From Rhodocyclaceae bacterium (GTDB lineage Bacteria > Pseudomonadota > Gammaproteobacteria > Burkholderiales > Rhodocyclaceae): a stretch of DNA of 64,000 nucleotides. Position 1 is the first letter of the stretch; every line of letters starts with the position of its first letter. Positions 53,077 through 62,873 of this stretch are shown here, one piece after another. The notes beneath the pieces were generated by a model that was not told where the DNA came from, ran no database searches, and saw only the letters and a list, made by a program, of their open reading frames with translations. Location: positions 1 through 64,000 of the forward strand of contig JAGRGB010000089.1 of the NCBI GenBank assembly GCA_020445745.1, in the 5' to 3' direction. Position numbers and translations under genes: made by a program.

Positions 53077-53748
53077 ATGGCCACCCCTGCCGTATCCTCG
53101 AATACCACTGCGGACGTTCTGGCGTCGCTGGCGCGTAGCGCCAAGGTCGCCAGCGCCCAGGACGAAGCCCAGAGCAAATTCCTGACCCTGCTGACGACGC
53201 AGTTGAAGAATCAGGATCCGCTCAACCCGCTCGACAACGCGCAGGTGACCTCGCAACTCGCGCAGATCAGTACCGTGGATGGCATCGAGCGCCTCAACCT
53301 GACGATGGGCAAGTTGCTCGACGGCCTCAACGGCAACGAAACGATGCAGGCCGCGGCGCTGGTCGGCCGCTCGGTGCTGGTGCCCGGCAATCATCTGTCG
53401 CTCGGCGACGACGGCGCCCGCGGTGGCCTGACGCTCGAACAGCCCGCCGACTCGGTCGTGGTCAGCATACGCGATGCCAACGGCCTGGAACTTTCGGCTC
53501 TCGATCTCGGGCCGCTCGATGCGGGTACCCACAACTTCACTTGGGACGGCACCACCCACAACGGCACGCCGGCTGTGGCCGGCAACCACCTGATATCGGT
53601 CACGGCGAGTGTCGGCGGCGAACCGGTCAAGGCGACCGCACTCGAGCGTGGCACCGTGACCAGCGTCGTCCGGGGCAACGACGGCGTCAGCGCCGAAGTG
53701 GGATCCCTGGGCATGTTCGGCATGTCCGAGATTCGTCAGATTCTCTGA
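53077..53748 (+). CDS. flgD: Flagellar hook-capping protein FlgD
   Basis: 223 residues. The N-terminal FlgD motif is K-F-L-T-L-L-T-T-Q-L-K-N-Q-D-P-L-N-P-L-D-N-A-Q-V-T-S-Q-L-A-Q-I. The C-terminal FlgD Tudor/Ig-like domains (H-N-F-T-W-D-G-T-T-H-N-G) follow. It caps the growing hook so that FlgE can polymerise and is then replaced by FlgK. Confidence 0.95.
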   Translation: MATPAVSSNTTADVLASLARSAKVASAQDEAQSKFLTLLTTQLKNQDPLNPLDNAQVTSQLAQISTVDGIERLNLTMGKLLDGLNGNETMQAAALVGRSVLVPGNHLSLGDDGARGGLTLEQPADSVVVSIRDANGLELSALDLGPLDAGTHNFTWDGTTHNGTPAVAGNHLISVTASVGGEPVKATALERGTVTSVVRGNDGVSAEVGSLGMFGMSEIRQIL

Positions 53749-53762
53749 ACAGGAGCAGGAAA

Positions 53763-55016
53763 ATGGGATTCCAGACCGGCTTGAGCGGCCTCAACGCGGC
53801 ATCGAAGTCGCTAGACGTGATCAGCAACAATGTCGCGAACTCCGGCAACGTCGGCTTCAAGTTCGCAAACACGCAATTCGCGGATGTCTATGCGGCGGCC
53901 TTGAACGGTGCGACCGCCGGTGTCCAGATCGGCATCGGCACGACCATCGGCGGCGTCAATCAGATATTCAGCCAGGGCAACATCTCGCCGACCAACAATC
54001 CGCTGGACGTCGCGATCAATGGTGCTGGTTTCTTCCGGGTGGAGCAGAACGACGGGTCGGTCGCGTACACCCGCAACGGTCAGTTCGAGGTGGACAAGGA
54101 CGGCTTCATCGTCGGCGGTCCCGGCTACAAGCTGACCGGCTACACCGCCAACGCGGCGGGTCTGATCCTTCCGGCCCAGCCGGAGCCGCTGCAGGTCGAC
54201 ACCGCCGACCTGCAGCCCAATGTGACCACCGAGGTGAGCCTGGGCATGAACCTCGATTCGCGCGCCGAGATATTCGACGCCGCCGCGGGGGATCCCGCGT
54301 TCGACGAACTGAACCCGACCACCTACAGTTTTTCGACCTCGGTGTCGGTCTACGATACGCTCGGCAATGCTCACGTCATGACGCTCTATTTCCGCAAGAT
54401 TCCGTCCGCGGGGCCGGGTGTCGGCGACTGGGAGATGTATACGCAGGTCGACGGCGGTGCCGCATCGGCGACCCCGATCAGCGTCCAGTTCGACAGTTCG
54501 GGGAGCCTGACCTCGGCCTCGCCGACCACGATCACGATCGATTTCGACAACGTCGCCTTCGGTGGCGCGCTCGACTTCGACATCGACCTGTTCATGGATT
54601 CGACCACCCAGTACGGCAGCGCCTTCGGTGTCAACAGCCAGGCGCAGGACGGTTACGCCTCGGGGCGCCTGTCGGGCGTGACGATCGACCGGGACGGCAT
54701 CATCCTGGGCCGATACTCCAATGGCCAGTCGCGCAATCTCGGCCAGGTCGTGCTGGCCAACTTCCAGGCTCCCAACGGCTTGTTGTCGCTGGGGGGCAAC
54801 CTGTGGTCGGAGGGCCCGGGTTCGGGTCAGCCGCTGGTCGGCGCGCCCGGCACCGGCAGCCTCGGCCTGCTGTCGGCGGGGGCGGTCGAGGAGTCGAACG
54901 TGGATCTGACCCAGGAGCTGGTGAACATGATCACCCAGCAACGGGCCTACCAGGCCAACGCCCAGTCGATCCGTACCCAGGACCAGATTCTCCAGACTCT
55001 GGTGAATCTGCGCTGA
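53763..55016 (+). CDS. flgE: Flagellar hook protein FlgE
   Basis: 417 residues from the ATG at 53763 (AGGAG upstream); the frame is open earlier only as a flgD shadow. It starts M-G-F-Q-T-G-L-S-G-L-N-A-A-S-K-S-L-D-V-I-S-N-N-V-A-N and ends with E-L-V-N-M-I-T-Q-Q-R-A-Y-Q-A-N-A-Q. The middle holds the FlgE D2 region (FSTSVSVYDTLGNAHVMTLY). It forms the hook. Confidence 0.95.
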   Translation: MGFQTGLSGLNAASKSLDVISNNVANSGNVGFKFANTQFADVYAAALNGATAGVQIGIGTTIGGVNQIFSQGNISPTNNPLDVAINGAGFFRVEQNDGSVAYTRNGQFEVDKDGFIVGGPGYKLTGYTANAAGLILPAQPEPLQVDTADLQPNVTTEVSLGMNLDSRAEIFDAAAGDPAFDELNPTTYSFSTSVSVYDTLGNAHVMTLYFRKIPSAGPGVGDWEMYTQVDGGAASATPISVQFDSSGSLTSASPTTITIDFDNVAFGGALDFDIDLFMDSTTQYGSAFGVNSQAQDGYASGRLSGVTIDRDGIILGRYSNGQSRNLGQVVLANFQAPNGLLSLGGNLWSEGPGSGQPLVGAPGTGSLGLLSAGAVEESNVDLTQELVNMITQQRAYQANAQSIRTQDQILQTLVNLR

Positions 55017-55044
55017 TCGTTGAACGAGTGAGCGGAGGAACGCC

Positions 55045-55788
55045 ATGGACCGCCTGATCTACACCGCGATGTCGGGTGCCAAGCACACGCTCGGGCAGCA
55101 AGCGGCGGTTTCCCACAACCTGGCCAACGCCACGACCACCGGTTTCCGTGCCGAGATTCATCGCCTGCGGGCGGTCCAGGTCCTGAGCGACGCACGTCTG
55201 CCGACCCGTGCCTTCGTCGTCGACGCCTCCGCTTACAGCGACTTTTCCCAGGGGCCGCTGCAGGAGACCGGCCGCAGCCTCGATGCCGCGGTGCGCGGTC
55301 GTGGCTGGTTCGCGGTGCAGTTGCCGGACGGCGGCGAAGCCTACACGCGCAACGGCAACTTTCAGTTGTCCCCCAATGGTGTTCTCGAGACCGCGTCAGG
55401 TCTGCCGGTCATGGGCGATGGCGGTCCGATCACGATTCCGCCGGACAACGAAATCCTGATCGGCGCCGACGGCTCGGTCTCGACGCTGCCGCGCAGCGGT
55501 GCCCAAAACATCGTCAATGTGGTCGGTCAGCTGAAGCTGGTCGACCCGCCGGAGGGCGGACTGCTACGCGGCGAGGATGGTCTGTTCCGTCTGCGGGACG
55601 GGGGTGCCGCACCCGCCGACGAGGCCGTCCGGGTCGTCGGCGGGCACCTCGAAGGCAGCAACGTCAACGTCGTCGATCAGATGGTCAACATGATCTCGCT
55701 GGCCCGCCAGTTCGAAATGCAGACGCGCATGCTCACCACCGCCGAGCAGGACGACCGCACCGCGACGCGTCTGCTGGCCAGCAGTTGA
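55045..55788 (+). CDS. flgF: Flagellar proximal rod protein FlgF
   Basis: 247 residues: M-D-R-L-I-Y-T-A-M-S-G-A-K-H-T-L-G-Q-Q-A-A-V-S-H-N-L-A-N start and V-V-D-Q-M-V-N-M-I-S-L-A-R-Q-F-E-M-Q end, the FlgF version of the axial motif. The 134-bp gap to flgG is the longest inside this operon; no promoter is evident in it. Confidence 0.95.
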   Translation: MDRLIYTAMSGAKHTLGQQAAVSHNLANATTTGFRAEIHRLRAVQVLSDARLPTRAFVVDASAYSDFSQGPLQETGRSLDAAVRGRGWFAVQLPDGGEAYTRNGNFQLSPNGVLETASGLPVMGDGGPITIPPDNEILIGADGSVSTLPRSGAQNIVNVVGQLKLVDPPEGGLLRGEDGLFRLRDGGAAPADEAVRVVGGHLEGSNVNVVDQMVNMISLARQFEMQTRMLTTAEQDDRTATRLLASS

Positions 55789-55922
55789 GGACGCTGAGAA
55801 ACCCGGCAAAGCGGGCCCTGTTCGGCCGATTGGTCGAGCGTTGACGGCCCTAACATGAATTTGTCGCTCTGCGGCCGCCGACAGGGGCGCCGGGCGACGA
55901 CGACGACCATCAGGAGCACGAC

Positions 55923-56705
55923 ATGATCCGCTCGCTCTGGATTGCCCGCACCGGTCTGGATTCGCAGCAGATGCATCTGGACATCATCTCGAACAACCTG
56001 GCCAACGTGTCCACGGCGGGTTTCAAGCGATCGCGACCGGTCTTCGAGGACCTGGTCTACCAGAACCTGCGCCAGGCAGGTGCGCAGAGCACCCAGCAGA
56101 CCCAGATCGCGACCGGTCTCCAGATCGGTACCGGTGTGCGGCCGGTGGCGACCGAGCGGATTCACACCCAGGGCAACCTCGCCCAGACCGGCAACGACTT
56201 CGATGTTGCGATCAGCGGCAAGGGGTTCTTCCAGATCACGCTGCCCGACGGCACCACGGCCTACACCCGGGACGGATCCTTCCAGCGCGACAACACCGGC
56301 CAGCTGGTCACCGCCGCGGGTTATCCGCTGGCCGATGCGATCATCATTCCGGAAGACGCCCAGAGCGTGACGATCGGACGCGACGGCACGGTCAGCGTCA
56401 CGTTGCTCGGGCAGGCGGCGCCGACCCAGGTCGGCACGATTCAGCTCGCCACCTTCATCAATCCCACCGGCCTCCAGGCGGTCGGCGAGAACCTGTTCCT
56501 CGAAACCGCGTCCAGCGGTACCCCGACGCCGAACACGCCGGGGCTGAACGGCGCCGGCGTGCTGAACCAGTCCTTCATCGAGACTGCCAACGTCAACGTC
56601 GCGGAGGAACTGGTCAATCTGATCCAGACCCAGCGCGCCTACGAGCTCAACTCGCGGGCGATTCAGACCTCGGATCAGATGCTCGGGCGGCTGAGCCAGC
56701 TGTGA
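55923..56705 (+). CDS. flgG: Flagellar distal rod protein FlgG
   Basis: 260 residues, the standard FlgG length. It opens [28 protein letters not shown] and ends [20 protein letters not shown]. Distal rod; its stop overlaps the GTG start of flgH. Confidence 0.96.
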   Translation: MIRSLWIARTGLDSQQMHLDIISNNLANVSTAGFKRSRPVFEDLVYQNLRQAGAQSTQQTQIATGLQIGTGVRPVATERIHTQGNLAQTGNDFDVAISGKGFFQITLPDGTTAYTRDGSFQRDNTGQLVTAAGYPLADAIIIPEDAQSVTIGRDGTVSVTLLGQAAPTQVGTIQLATFINPTGLQAVGENLFLETASSGTPTPNTPGLNGAGVLNQSFIETANVNVAEELVNLIQTQRAYELNSRAIQTSDQMLGRLSQL

Positions 56706-57376
56706 GCGCCATGGGCAGGATCTTGTTGTTGTCGTGCTCGGTGCTGGCGGCGTGCTCGACGCTCGAACCGACCGCGAGCACCGCCGTGCACCAGCCGATG
56801 TCGGCGCGACCGGCGCCTCGCGCCGAGAACGCGCCGGCCAATGGCGCGATCTTCCATGTCGCCCAGGTGCGGCCATTGTTCGAAGATCGGCGTGCGCGTC
56901 TGCTCGGCGATACATTGACGATCAACCTGGTGGAGAGCAACACCGCGCAGAAGGCCTCCAACGCCAGTGCCAGTCGGGAATCGAGCGTCAGCGGCGGCAT
57001 CACCTCGGCGGCCAAGGTGCCACTCGCCGGCCTCGCCGGGCTCGGCGTCGAGGCCGGTACCACGAGCGACTTCACCGGCCAGGGCTCGGCGGGTGCCAAC
57101 AACCGCTTCAACGGCACGATCACCGTCACCGTCGTCGACGTCTATCCCAACGGCAACCTTCTGGTCTCCGGCGAAAAGCAGATAGCGATCAACCAGGGCA
57201 ACGAGTTCATCCGCTTCTCCGGCGTCGTCAACCCCAGCTACATCACCGGCTCGAACACCGTGCAGTCCACCCAGGTGGCGGACGCGCGCATCGAGTACAA
57301 ATCCAGCGGCTACATCAGCGAGAGCCAGGCGATGGGCTGGCTTCAGCGCTTCTTCGTGGCCCTGTTGCCGTTCTAG
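56702..57376 (+). CDS. flgH: Flagellar L-ring protein FlgH
   Basis: 224 residues from the GTG at 56702 (ATG at 56711 is an alternative). Lipobox L-A-A-C-S. Diagnostic segments: [35 protein letters not shown] and the terminal [14 protein letters not shown]. It forms the outer-membrane bushing with FlgI. Confidence 0.95.
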   Translation: MSAMGRILLLSCSVLAACSTLEPTASTAVHQPMSARPAPRAENAPANGAIFHVAQVRPLFEDRRARLLGDTLTINLVESNTAQKASNASASRESSVSGGITSAAKVPLAGLAGLGVEAGTTSDFTGQGSAGANNRFNGTITVTVVDVYPNGNLLVSGEKQIAINQGNEFIRFSGVVNPSYITGSNTVQSTQVADARIEYKSSGYISESQAMGWLQRFFVALLPF

Positions 57377-57385
57377 GAGCCGCTC

Positions 57386-58516
57386 ATGAAAGCCTCCCGC
57401 GATATTGCAGAACGGCTCCGGGCGCTGCTCGTCGCGGCGCTCGTCAGCCTGCCGATGTTGGCCGGGCCGGCGGCCGCCGAGCGCCTCAAGGATCTCGCTT
57501 CGGTGGCCGGCGTTCGCGACAACCAGCTGATCGGCTACGGTCTGGTGGTCGGCCTCGACGGCAGCGGCGACCAGACGACGCAGACGCCATTCACGGTGCA
57601 GAGCGTGATCAACATGTTGGGCAATCTGGGTGTGCAGCTGCCGCCGGGTACCAATCTGCAGTTAAAGAACGTCGCCGCGGTGATGGTCACCGCGGATCTG
57701 CCGGCCTTTGCCCGCCCCGGCCAACAGATCGACATCACGGTGTCGTCGATCGGCAATGCCAAGAGCCTGCGTGGCGGCACCCTGCTGCTGACCCCGCTCA
57801 AGGGCGCGGATGGCCAGATCTATGGGCTCGCGCAGGGCAACGTCGTGGTCGGCGGAGCCGGCGCTGCAGCCGGCGGCGCGTCGGCGGTGATCAACCATTT
57901 GTCGGCGGGTCGGATCCCCGGCGGCGCGACGGTCGAACGGGCCGTCGCGACTGCGCTTGGGCAGGGCGAGTTCGTGCACCTCGAGCTCAACGAGACCGAT
58001 TTCGGCACTGCCCGCAAGGTCGTCGACGCGGTCAATGCCGCCACCGCACCGGGTACCGCGGATGCGCTCGATGCGCGCACGATCCGGGTCCGCGCGCCCC
58101 TCGACTCGACCGCCCGGGTCGCCTTCATCGGCATGCTCGAGAGCCTGCCGGTGGCCCCGGAACAGCAGTCCGCCAAGGTCGTGGTCAATTCGCGCACCGG
58201 TTCGGTGGTGATGAACCAGGCGGTCACGCTGCAGCGTTGCGCGGTCGCCCACGGCAACCTGTCGGTGACGGTGGGGACCGAGACGGAGGTCAACCAACCG
58301 CCTCCCCTGTCGGGCGGGCGGACGGTGGTCACCCAAGACACCCGCGTGTCCGTCGAACAGAGCCCGGGTAGTCTGATCAACGTGCCCGCCGGCGCCAATC
58401 TCGCCGAGGTCGTCAAGGCACTCAATGCCGTCGGCGCGAATCCGCTCGACCTCGTCAGCATTCTGCAGGCGATGAAGGCGGTCGGGGCGTTGCGGGCGGA
58501 ACTGGAGGTGATCTGA
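57386..58516 (+). CDS. flgI: Flagellar P-ring protein FlgI
   Basis: 376 residues with a signal peptide (LLVAALVSLPMLAGPAAA). Family marks: R-L-K-D-L-A-S-V-A-G-V-R-D-N-Q-L-I-G-Y-G-L-V-V-G-L-D-G-S-G-D, V-N-S-R-T-G-S-V-V-M and the C-terminal L-V-S-I-L-Q-A-M-K-A-V-G-A-L. A good AGGAG precedes the start by 7 nt. It assembles with help from FlgA. Confidence 0.96.
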   Translation: MKASRDIAERLRALLVAALVSLPMLAGPAAAERLKDLASVAGVRDNQLIGYGLVVGLDGSGDQTTQTPFTVQSVINMLGNLGVQLPPGTNLQLKNVAAVMVTADLPAFARPGQQIDITVSSIGNAKSLRGGTLLLTPLKGADGQIYGLAQGNVVVGGAGAAAGGASAVINHLSAGRIPGGATVERAVATALGQGEFVHLELNETDFGTARKVVDAVNAATAPGTADALDARTIRVRAPLDSTARVAFIGMLESLPVAPEQQSAKVVVNSRTGSVVMNQAVTLQRCAVAHGNLSVTVGTETEVNQPPPLSGGRTVVTQDTRVSVEQSPGSLINVPAGANLAEVVKALNAVGANPLDLVSILQAMKAVGALRAELEVI

Positions 58517-58519
58517 GCC

Positions 58520-59461
58520 ATGAATGCCGCCGACGCGATCAACGCGATCGATCCGCGAAGCTTCAACGAACTGAAGCGTCTCGGGCGCCAGGGCAATTCG
58601 TCGGAAGCGATCCGTGCGGCGGCGCGCCAGTTCGAAGCCCTGTTCCTGCAGATGGTGCTGAAGGCGATGCGCGACGCGACGCCGAAGGACGGCCTCCTCG
58701 AGAGCGACCAGTCCCGTCTGTACCAGTCCCTGCTCGACCAGCAGCTCGCCATGCAGCTCGCCAATGGTGGTGGCACCGGCTTCGGCGACGTGATCGCCCG
58801 CCAGCTCGGTGCCGAGCCTCTCGCTCGAAGCCGGCCGGCGGCGGCGAGCATGCTCGGATTCGATCAGGTGGCAAGCATCGCCGCAAGGCAGGCGGCAAAA
58901 GATGCCGCGGCGGCAGGGTTTGACGGTGGCGAATTGCCGGCCGACGACGTTCTTGCCGTGACCGGGGCCTCGAGTGCACCGGTGCCGGACGGCGCCCGTG
59001 CCTTCGTCGACCAGGTGTGGCCCCACGCCATGGCAGCGAGCCGCGCTACAGGCATTCCGGCGCATTTCATGGTGGCCCAGGCTGCCCTGGAGACCGGGTG
59101 GGGGCGTCACGAGCTGAAGACGGCGGACGGATCCCGGTCGTTCAATCCGTTCAACATCAAGGCCGGAAGCGGCTGGCGTGGCGCAACGGTGACGCTGGAT
59201 GCGGTGGAGTTCAGCGACGGCAAGGCCTACCGGGAGCCTTCGCGCTTCCGCGTCTATGCCAACTATGGCGAGGCCTTCGACGACTATGCCCGTCTGTTGA
59301 GCGGCAATCCGCGCTACGCCGCCGTGCTCGACCAGCGCGATGCGGTGGCATTCGCGCGCGAGTTGCAGCAGGCTGGCTATGCCACGGATCCGATGTATGC
59401 GGACAAGCTGGCGCGGATCATCGCCGGCAACACGCTGCGCGCGGCACTCCACGGCGACTGA
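58520..59461 (+). CDS. flgJ: Bifunctional rod cap / peptidoglycan hydrolase FlgJ
   Basis: 313 residues. Residues about 20-110 are the rod-cap domain (ARQFEALFLQMVLKAMRDAT, D-Q-Q-L-A-M-Q-L-A). Residues about 155-305 are the glucosaminidase domain (FVDQVWPHAMAASRATGIPA, A-A-L-E-T-G-W-G-R-H with the catalytic Glu, F-N-I-K-A, F-R-V-Y-A-N-Y-G-E-A-F-D-D-Y). The two-domain form is typical of beta- and gammaproteobacteria. Confidence 0.95.
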   Translation: MNAADAINAIDPRSFNELKRLGRQGNSSEAIRAAARQFEALFLQMVLKAMRDATPKDGLLESDQSRLYQSLLDQQLAMQLANGGGTGFGDVIARQLGAEPLARSRPAAASMLGFDQVASIAARQAAKDAAAAGFDGGELPADDVLAVTGASSAPVPDGARAFVDQVWPHAMAASRATGIPAHFMVAQAALETGWGRHELKTADGSRSFNPFNIKAGSGWRGATVTLDAVEFSDGKAYREPSRFRVYANYGEAFDDYARLLSGNPRYAAVLDQRDAVAFARELQQAGYATDPMYADKLARIIAGNTLRAALHGD

Positions 59462-59482
59462 TTTCACGCCTTGCCGGCAGGC

Positions 59483-59498
59483 TGGCAAAGGTTTTGCA
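59483..59498 (+). promoter_or_regulatory. Sigma-54-type -24/-12 promoter before flgK
   Basis: TGGCAAAGGTTTTGCA: GG and GC 10 bp apart, T-G-G-C-A and T-T-G-C-A both perfect. It is 38 bp before the flgK ATG, in the 75-bp flgJ-flgK gap. It would allow flgKL to be expressed apart from the rest of the operon. Confidence 0.65.
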
Positions 59499-59536
59499 TC
59501 AGCAGGTCGTAACAACACCTGTCGCTAGGGAAGACC

Positions 59537-61549
59537 ATGGCCAGTCTGCTCAACATCGGAATCACCGGACTCAATGCCGCCCAGGCCGGGCTGGTGACGA
59601 CCGGCCACAACATCTCGAATGCCGGCACTGACGGCTACAGTCGCCAGAGCATCGTCCAGAGCACCCAGGATCCGGTATTCTCCGGCGCCGGATTCTTCGG
59701 CACCGGCACTCGCGTCGATACCGTCAAGCGCGCCTACAGCCAATTTCTCGAGAACCAGGTGCTGGGGGCCGACACGCGCCGGGCGGAACTGGAGACCTAC
59801 GCCGCCCAGATCGGCGAACTGGACAACCTGCTGGCCGATCCGGCGGTGAGCCTGTCCGGCGCGCTCGAGGAATTCTTCAAGGGCGTCCAGGATGTCGCGG
59901 CCAATCCGTCGAACATTCCGGCCCGACAATCGCTGCTGTCTTCGGCGGAGGCGATGCTCTCCAGATTCCAGGCGATCAACGGGCGCATCGACCAGGTTCG
60001 CGAGAGCAACGAGGACGTGATCGCCGGCTCGGTCGAGCAGATCAACGCGCTGGCCGAGGAGATCGCCGCCCTCAACGCACACATCACTGCGGTCCAGGTC
60101 GGCGGTCCGAGCCTGCCCGCCAACGACCTCCTCGACCAGCGCAACGATCTTCTGCGCCAGCTCAACCGCTTCGTGCGGGTCAGCACCGTCGAGGAGTCCA
60201 ATGGTTCGGTTTCGGTATTCGTCGGTTCCGGGCAGGCGCTGGTGATCGGCGGCGAGGCCGAGACCTTCGCGGCGTTTGCGTCACCGGACGATCCGGAGCG
60301 GCTGGCGATCGGAATGACGACACCGGCCGGTGGCCGAATCGTGTTCCCGGAAGGGCTGCTGGGGGGCGGCCAACTCGGCGGTGCGCTGGCGTTTCGCCGG
60401 GAGGCGCTCGATCCGGCCCAGAACCAGCTCGGGCTGATCGCCGCCGGCCTCGGCATCGCATTCAACGAACAGCACCGTCTCGGCATGGATCTCGACGGTG
60501 CCTTCGGTGGCGACTTCTTCGCCAACCTGGCTCCCACCGTCAAGGGCATCGACGGTGCCACCAGCGACGTGACCGTCGCCTTCGATCCGGCAGGCGCCGA
60601 GAATCTGACCGCCGACGAATACCTGCTGACCGTCGATTCGGCGTCGGTCGCTGGCTACGTCCTTACCCGCCGTTCCGACGGCCAGACCGTCAATGCCGCC
60701 GACGTCGGCCTCAGCGTCACCCTCGGGCCGCCGCTGTCGCTGACCGATGGCGACGAGTTCCTGTTGCAGCCGACCCGCAACGTCGCCCGGGACATGGCGC
60801 TGGCGATCCGCGATACGCGCCTGGTCGCCGCCGCGGATCCGGTGGTCGGCAACGCCACGCTTGCCAATGCCGGCACCGCGGCGATGAGTGAGGTCCGGAC
60901 CGCGCGCATCGGCAACATGGATGGTGCACCGGCAGACAACAAGCCGGACTTCAGCACGATCACGTTGAGCTTCGACGCGGCGACGAACGTGCTGGCGCCG
61001 ACCGGGGCCGGGCTGACCTTTGCGCCGGCCAGTCTGGCCTTCGATCCCGCCGTCGATTCGGCGGGCAAGGGCTTCACGCTGACGGTCAACAGCGGTGGCT
61101 CGTCGTTCGACGTCGAATTCCGCATCGGCGGCGTGCCCGCCGACGGCGACACCTTCACGCTGGCGGCGAACCAGGGCGGTGGCGACATCGGCGTCTCCGA
61201 CAGCCGCAACATGGTTGCCCTCGGTGCGCTGCAGTTCAACAAGGCGATGCTGGTACGGCGCGATGCCGCCGGCGCCCCGGTGCCTGGTACCGCCACCGCC
61301 ACCTTCCAGTCCATCTATTCGCAGCTGGTCAGCGAGGTCGGCAGCAAGGCGCGCGAGGTCCAGGTCGGCGAGCAGGCCCAGCAGAAGCTGCTGGATCAGG
61401 CGAATGCCTCGCGGGAGGCGCTGTCGGGCGTCAATCTGGACGAGGAGGCGGCAAATCTGGTGCGCTTTCAGCAGGCCTACCAGGCGTCGGCGCGGGTGAT
61501 GCAGATCGCCGGACGATTGTTCGACGAGATCCTGTCGATCGCGCAGTAA
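59537..61549 (+). CDS. flgK: Hook-filament junction protein FlgK
   Basis: 670 residues. N-terminus L-L-N-I-G-I-T-G-L-N-A-A-Q-A-G-L-V-T-T-G-H-N-I-S-N-A and C-terminus V-N-L-D-E-E-A-A-N-L-V-R-F-Q-Q-A-Y-Q-A-S-A-R identify FlgK. It is longer than the enteric protein (about 550) because of extra beta-rich material in the middle. Likely FlgN client. Confidence 0.95.
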   Translation: MASLLNIGITGLNAAQAGLVTTGHNISNAGTDGYSRQSIVQSTQDPVFSGAGFFGTGTRVDTVKRAYSQFLENQVLGADTRRAELETYAAQIGELDNLLADPAVSLSGALEEFFKGVQDVAANPSNIPARQSLLSSAEAMLSRFQAINGRIDQVRESNEDVIAGSVEQINALAEEIAALNAHITAVQVGGPSLPANDLLDQRNDLLRQLNRFVRVSTVEESNGSVSVFVGSGQALVIGGEAETFAAFASPDDPERLAIGMTTPAGGRIVFPEGLLGGGQLGGALAFRREALDPAQNQLGLIAAGLGIAFNEQHRLGMDLDGAFGGDFFANLAPTVKGIDGATSDVTVAFDPAGAENLTADEYLLTVDSASVAGYVLTRRSDGQTVNAADVGLSVTLGPPLSLTDGDEFLLQPTRNVARDMALAIRDTRLVAAADPVVGNATLANAGTAAMSEVRTARIGNMDGAPADNKPDFSTITLSFDAATNVLAPTGAGLTFAPASLAFDPAVDSAGKGFTLTVNSGGSSFDVEFRIGGVPADGDTFTLAANQGGGDIGVSDSRNMVALGALQFNKAMLVRRDAAGAPVPGTATATFQSIYSQLVSEVGSKAREVQVGEQAQQKLLDQANASREALSGVNLDEEAANLVRFQQAYQASARVMQIAGRLFDEILSIAQ

Positions 61550-61567
61550 GTGCAGGAGTAGCAGACC

Positions 61568-62476
61568 ATGAGAGTGAGCACCGCCCTGATCCACGACACC
61601 GCGGTCGGCAGCATCCAGGATCAACAGAGCAAGTTGCTGACCTTGCAGCAGCAGGTTGCCACCGGACGCCGGGCCGTGAAGCCGTCGGACGATCCGATCG
61701 CCACCGCCCGTGCCCTCGAGGTGTCACAGTCGAAAAGCGTCAACAATCAGTTCCAGCTCAACCAGGGCTACGCGAAGGAGGCACTGGGCCTGGTCGAAAA
61801 CAAGCTCGACGGGGTCAAGGATGTCCTCGGCTACATCCGGGATCAGGTCGTCGCCGCCGGCAACGGTACCTATAGCCAATCCGAGCGCGATGCCGTGGCG
61901 ATCGATCTGCGTGCCCGTTTCGATTCTCTGCTGGCGCTGGCCAACAGCCAAGATGGCAAGGGCGAGTTCGTGTTCTCGGGATTCAAGGGGGACACCCAGC
62001 CATTCACCGGCGGCCTGGCCGGTGTGACCTACCAGGGGGACCAGGGCGAACGGACGATGCAGGTGTCCACCTCGCGCGTGCTGCCGGTGTCCAACAGCGG
62101 CGACGAGGTGTTCATGAGGGTGCCCGGCTCCGTCGAGAACCTGTTCGGCGTGATCTCGAACTTCATCGGCGACCTGGAGAACCCGGCGGCTTCGATGCCG
62201 GCGGCGGTCAGCACGGCGCTGACGGATCTCGACGCTTCTTTCGACAACATCCTGCGGGTGCAGGCCTCGATCGGCTCGCGCTTCAACGAGGTCGAGGCGC
62301 TGGAGAACGTCGCCGGCGATCTCGACGTCCAGTACGCCCAGGCGATCTCCCGGCTGCAGGACGTGGACTACGCCGAGGCGATCAGCGACCTGACCCTGGA
62401 GCAGACCTTCCTCCAGGCGGCCCAGCAGTCCTTCCTGCGGGTGGCCAATCTGTCGCTGTTCAATTTCCTGAACTGA
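61568..62476 (+). CDS. flgL: Hook-filament junction protein FlgL
   Basis: 302 residues. It starts M-R-V-S-T-A-L-I-H-D-T-A-V-G-S-I-Q-D-Q-Q-S-K-L and includes V-A-T-G-R-R-A-V-K-P-S-D-D-P-I-A; it ends with L-E-Q-T-F-L-Q-A-A-Q-Q-S-F-L-R-V-A-N-L-S-L-F. Flagellin-like fold. The stop overlaps the next start as TGATG. Confidence 0.95.
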   Translation: MRVSTALIHDTAVGSIQDQQSKLLTLQQQVATGRRAVKPSDDPIATARALEVSQSKSVNNQFQLNQGYAKEALGLVENKLDGVKDVLGYIRDQVVAAGNGTYSQSERDAVAIDLRARFDSLLALANSQDGKGEFVFSGFKGDTQPFTGGLAGVTYQGDQGERTMQVSTSRVLPVSNSGDEVFMRVPGSVENLFGVISNFIGDLENPAASMPAAVSTALTDLDASFDNILRVQASIGSRFNEVEALENVAGDLDVQYAQAISRLQDVDYAEAISDLTLEQTFLQAAQQSFLRVANLSLFNFLN

Positions 62477-62856
62477 TGAAGCACTGGGTTGCGTTGTTGG
62501 CGCTTCTGTCGCAGGTCGCGTGCGCCGCCGACTCTGCCGCCGGCGCGCCGCAGGAAGTGGCCGGTCGCACGTCCCAGGAGCTTGCCGATAGCGGCTCATG
62601 GCACATCGAGCACGAGTATCTCGGTGGCGACCGCCATCGCCTGCATCTGCAATTGAACCGGCTGCATACCGGCGATGACGGCAACGCGCGTGTGCTGGTC
62701 CGGCGCTGGGCCGAAAACCGGCTCAGGGCTCAGGGCGACGCCGGCTACGAAATGCTCCGCTACGAGGAAGGCGTGCGCTCCGGCTGGTTCGTCGGTCGGC
62801 GCTACGCCGAGGCCGAGCTGAGGTTCTATCGGTCGGCTGCTTTCGGCAGCTTCTGA
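62476..62856 (+). CDS. Exported protein of unknown function coupled to flgL
   Basis: 126 residues with a signal peptide (M-K-H-W-V-A-L-L-A-L-L-S-Q-V-A-C-A, cut after ACA). The mature part (WHIEHEYLGGDRHRLHLQLN, VLVRRWAENRLRAQGDAGYE, S-G-W-F-V-G-R-R-Y-A-E-A-E) looks like a small alpha+beta fold. The ATG overlaps the flgL stop, so it is translated with the flagellar operon. No family is recognised. A periplasmic flagellar accessory is the natural guess. Confidence 0.7.
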   Translation: MKHWVALLALLSQVACAADSAAGAPQEVAGRTSQELADSGSWHIEHEYLGGDRHRLHLQLNRLHTGDDGNARVLVRRWAENRLRAQGDAGYEMLRYEEGVRSGWFVGRRYAEAELRFYRSAAFGSF

Positions 62857-62873
62857 ATCAAGCGCCGCGGCGC

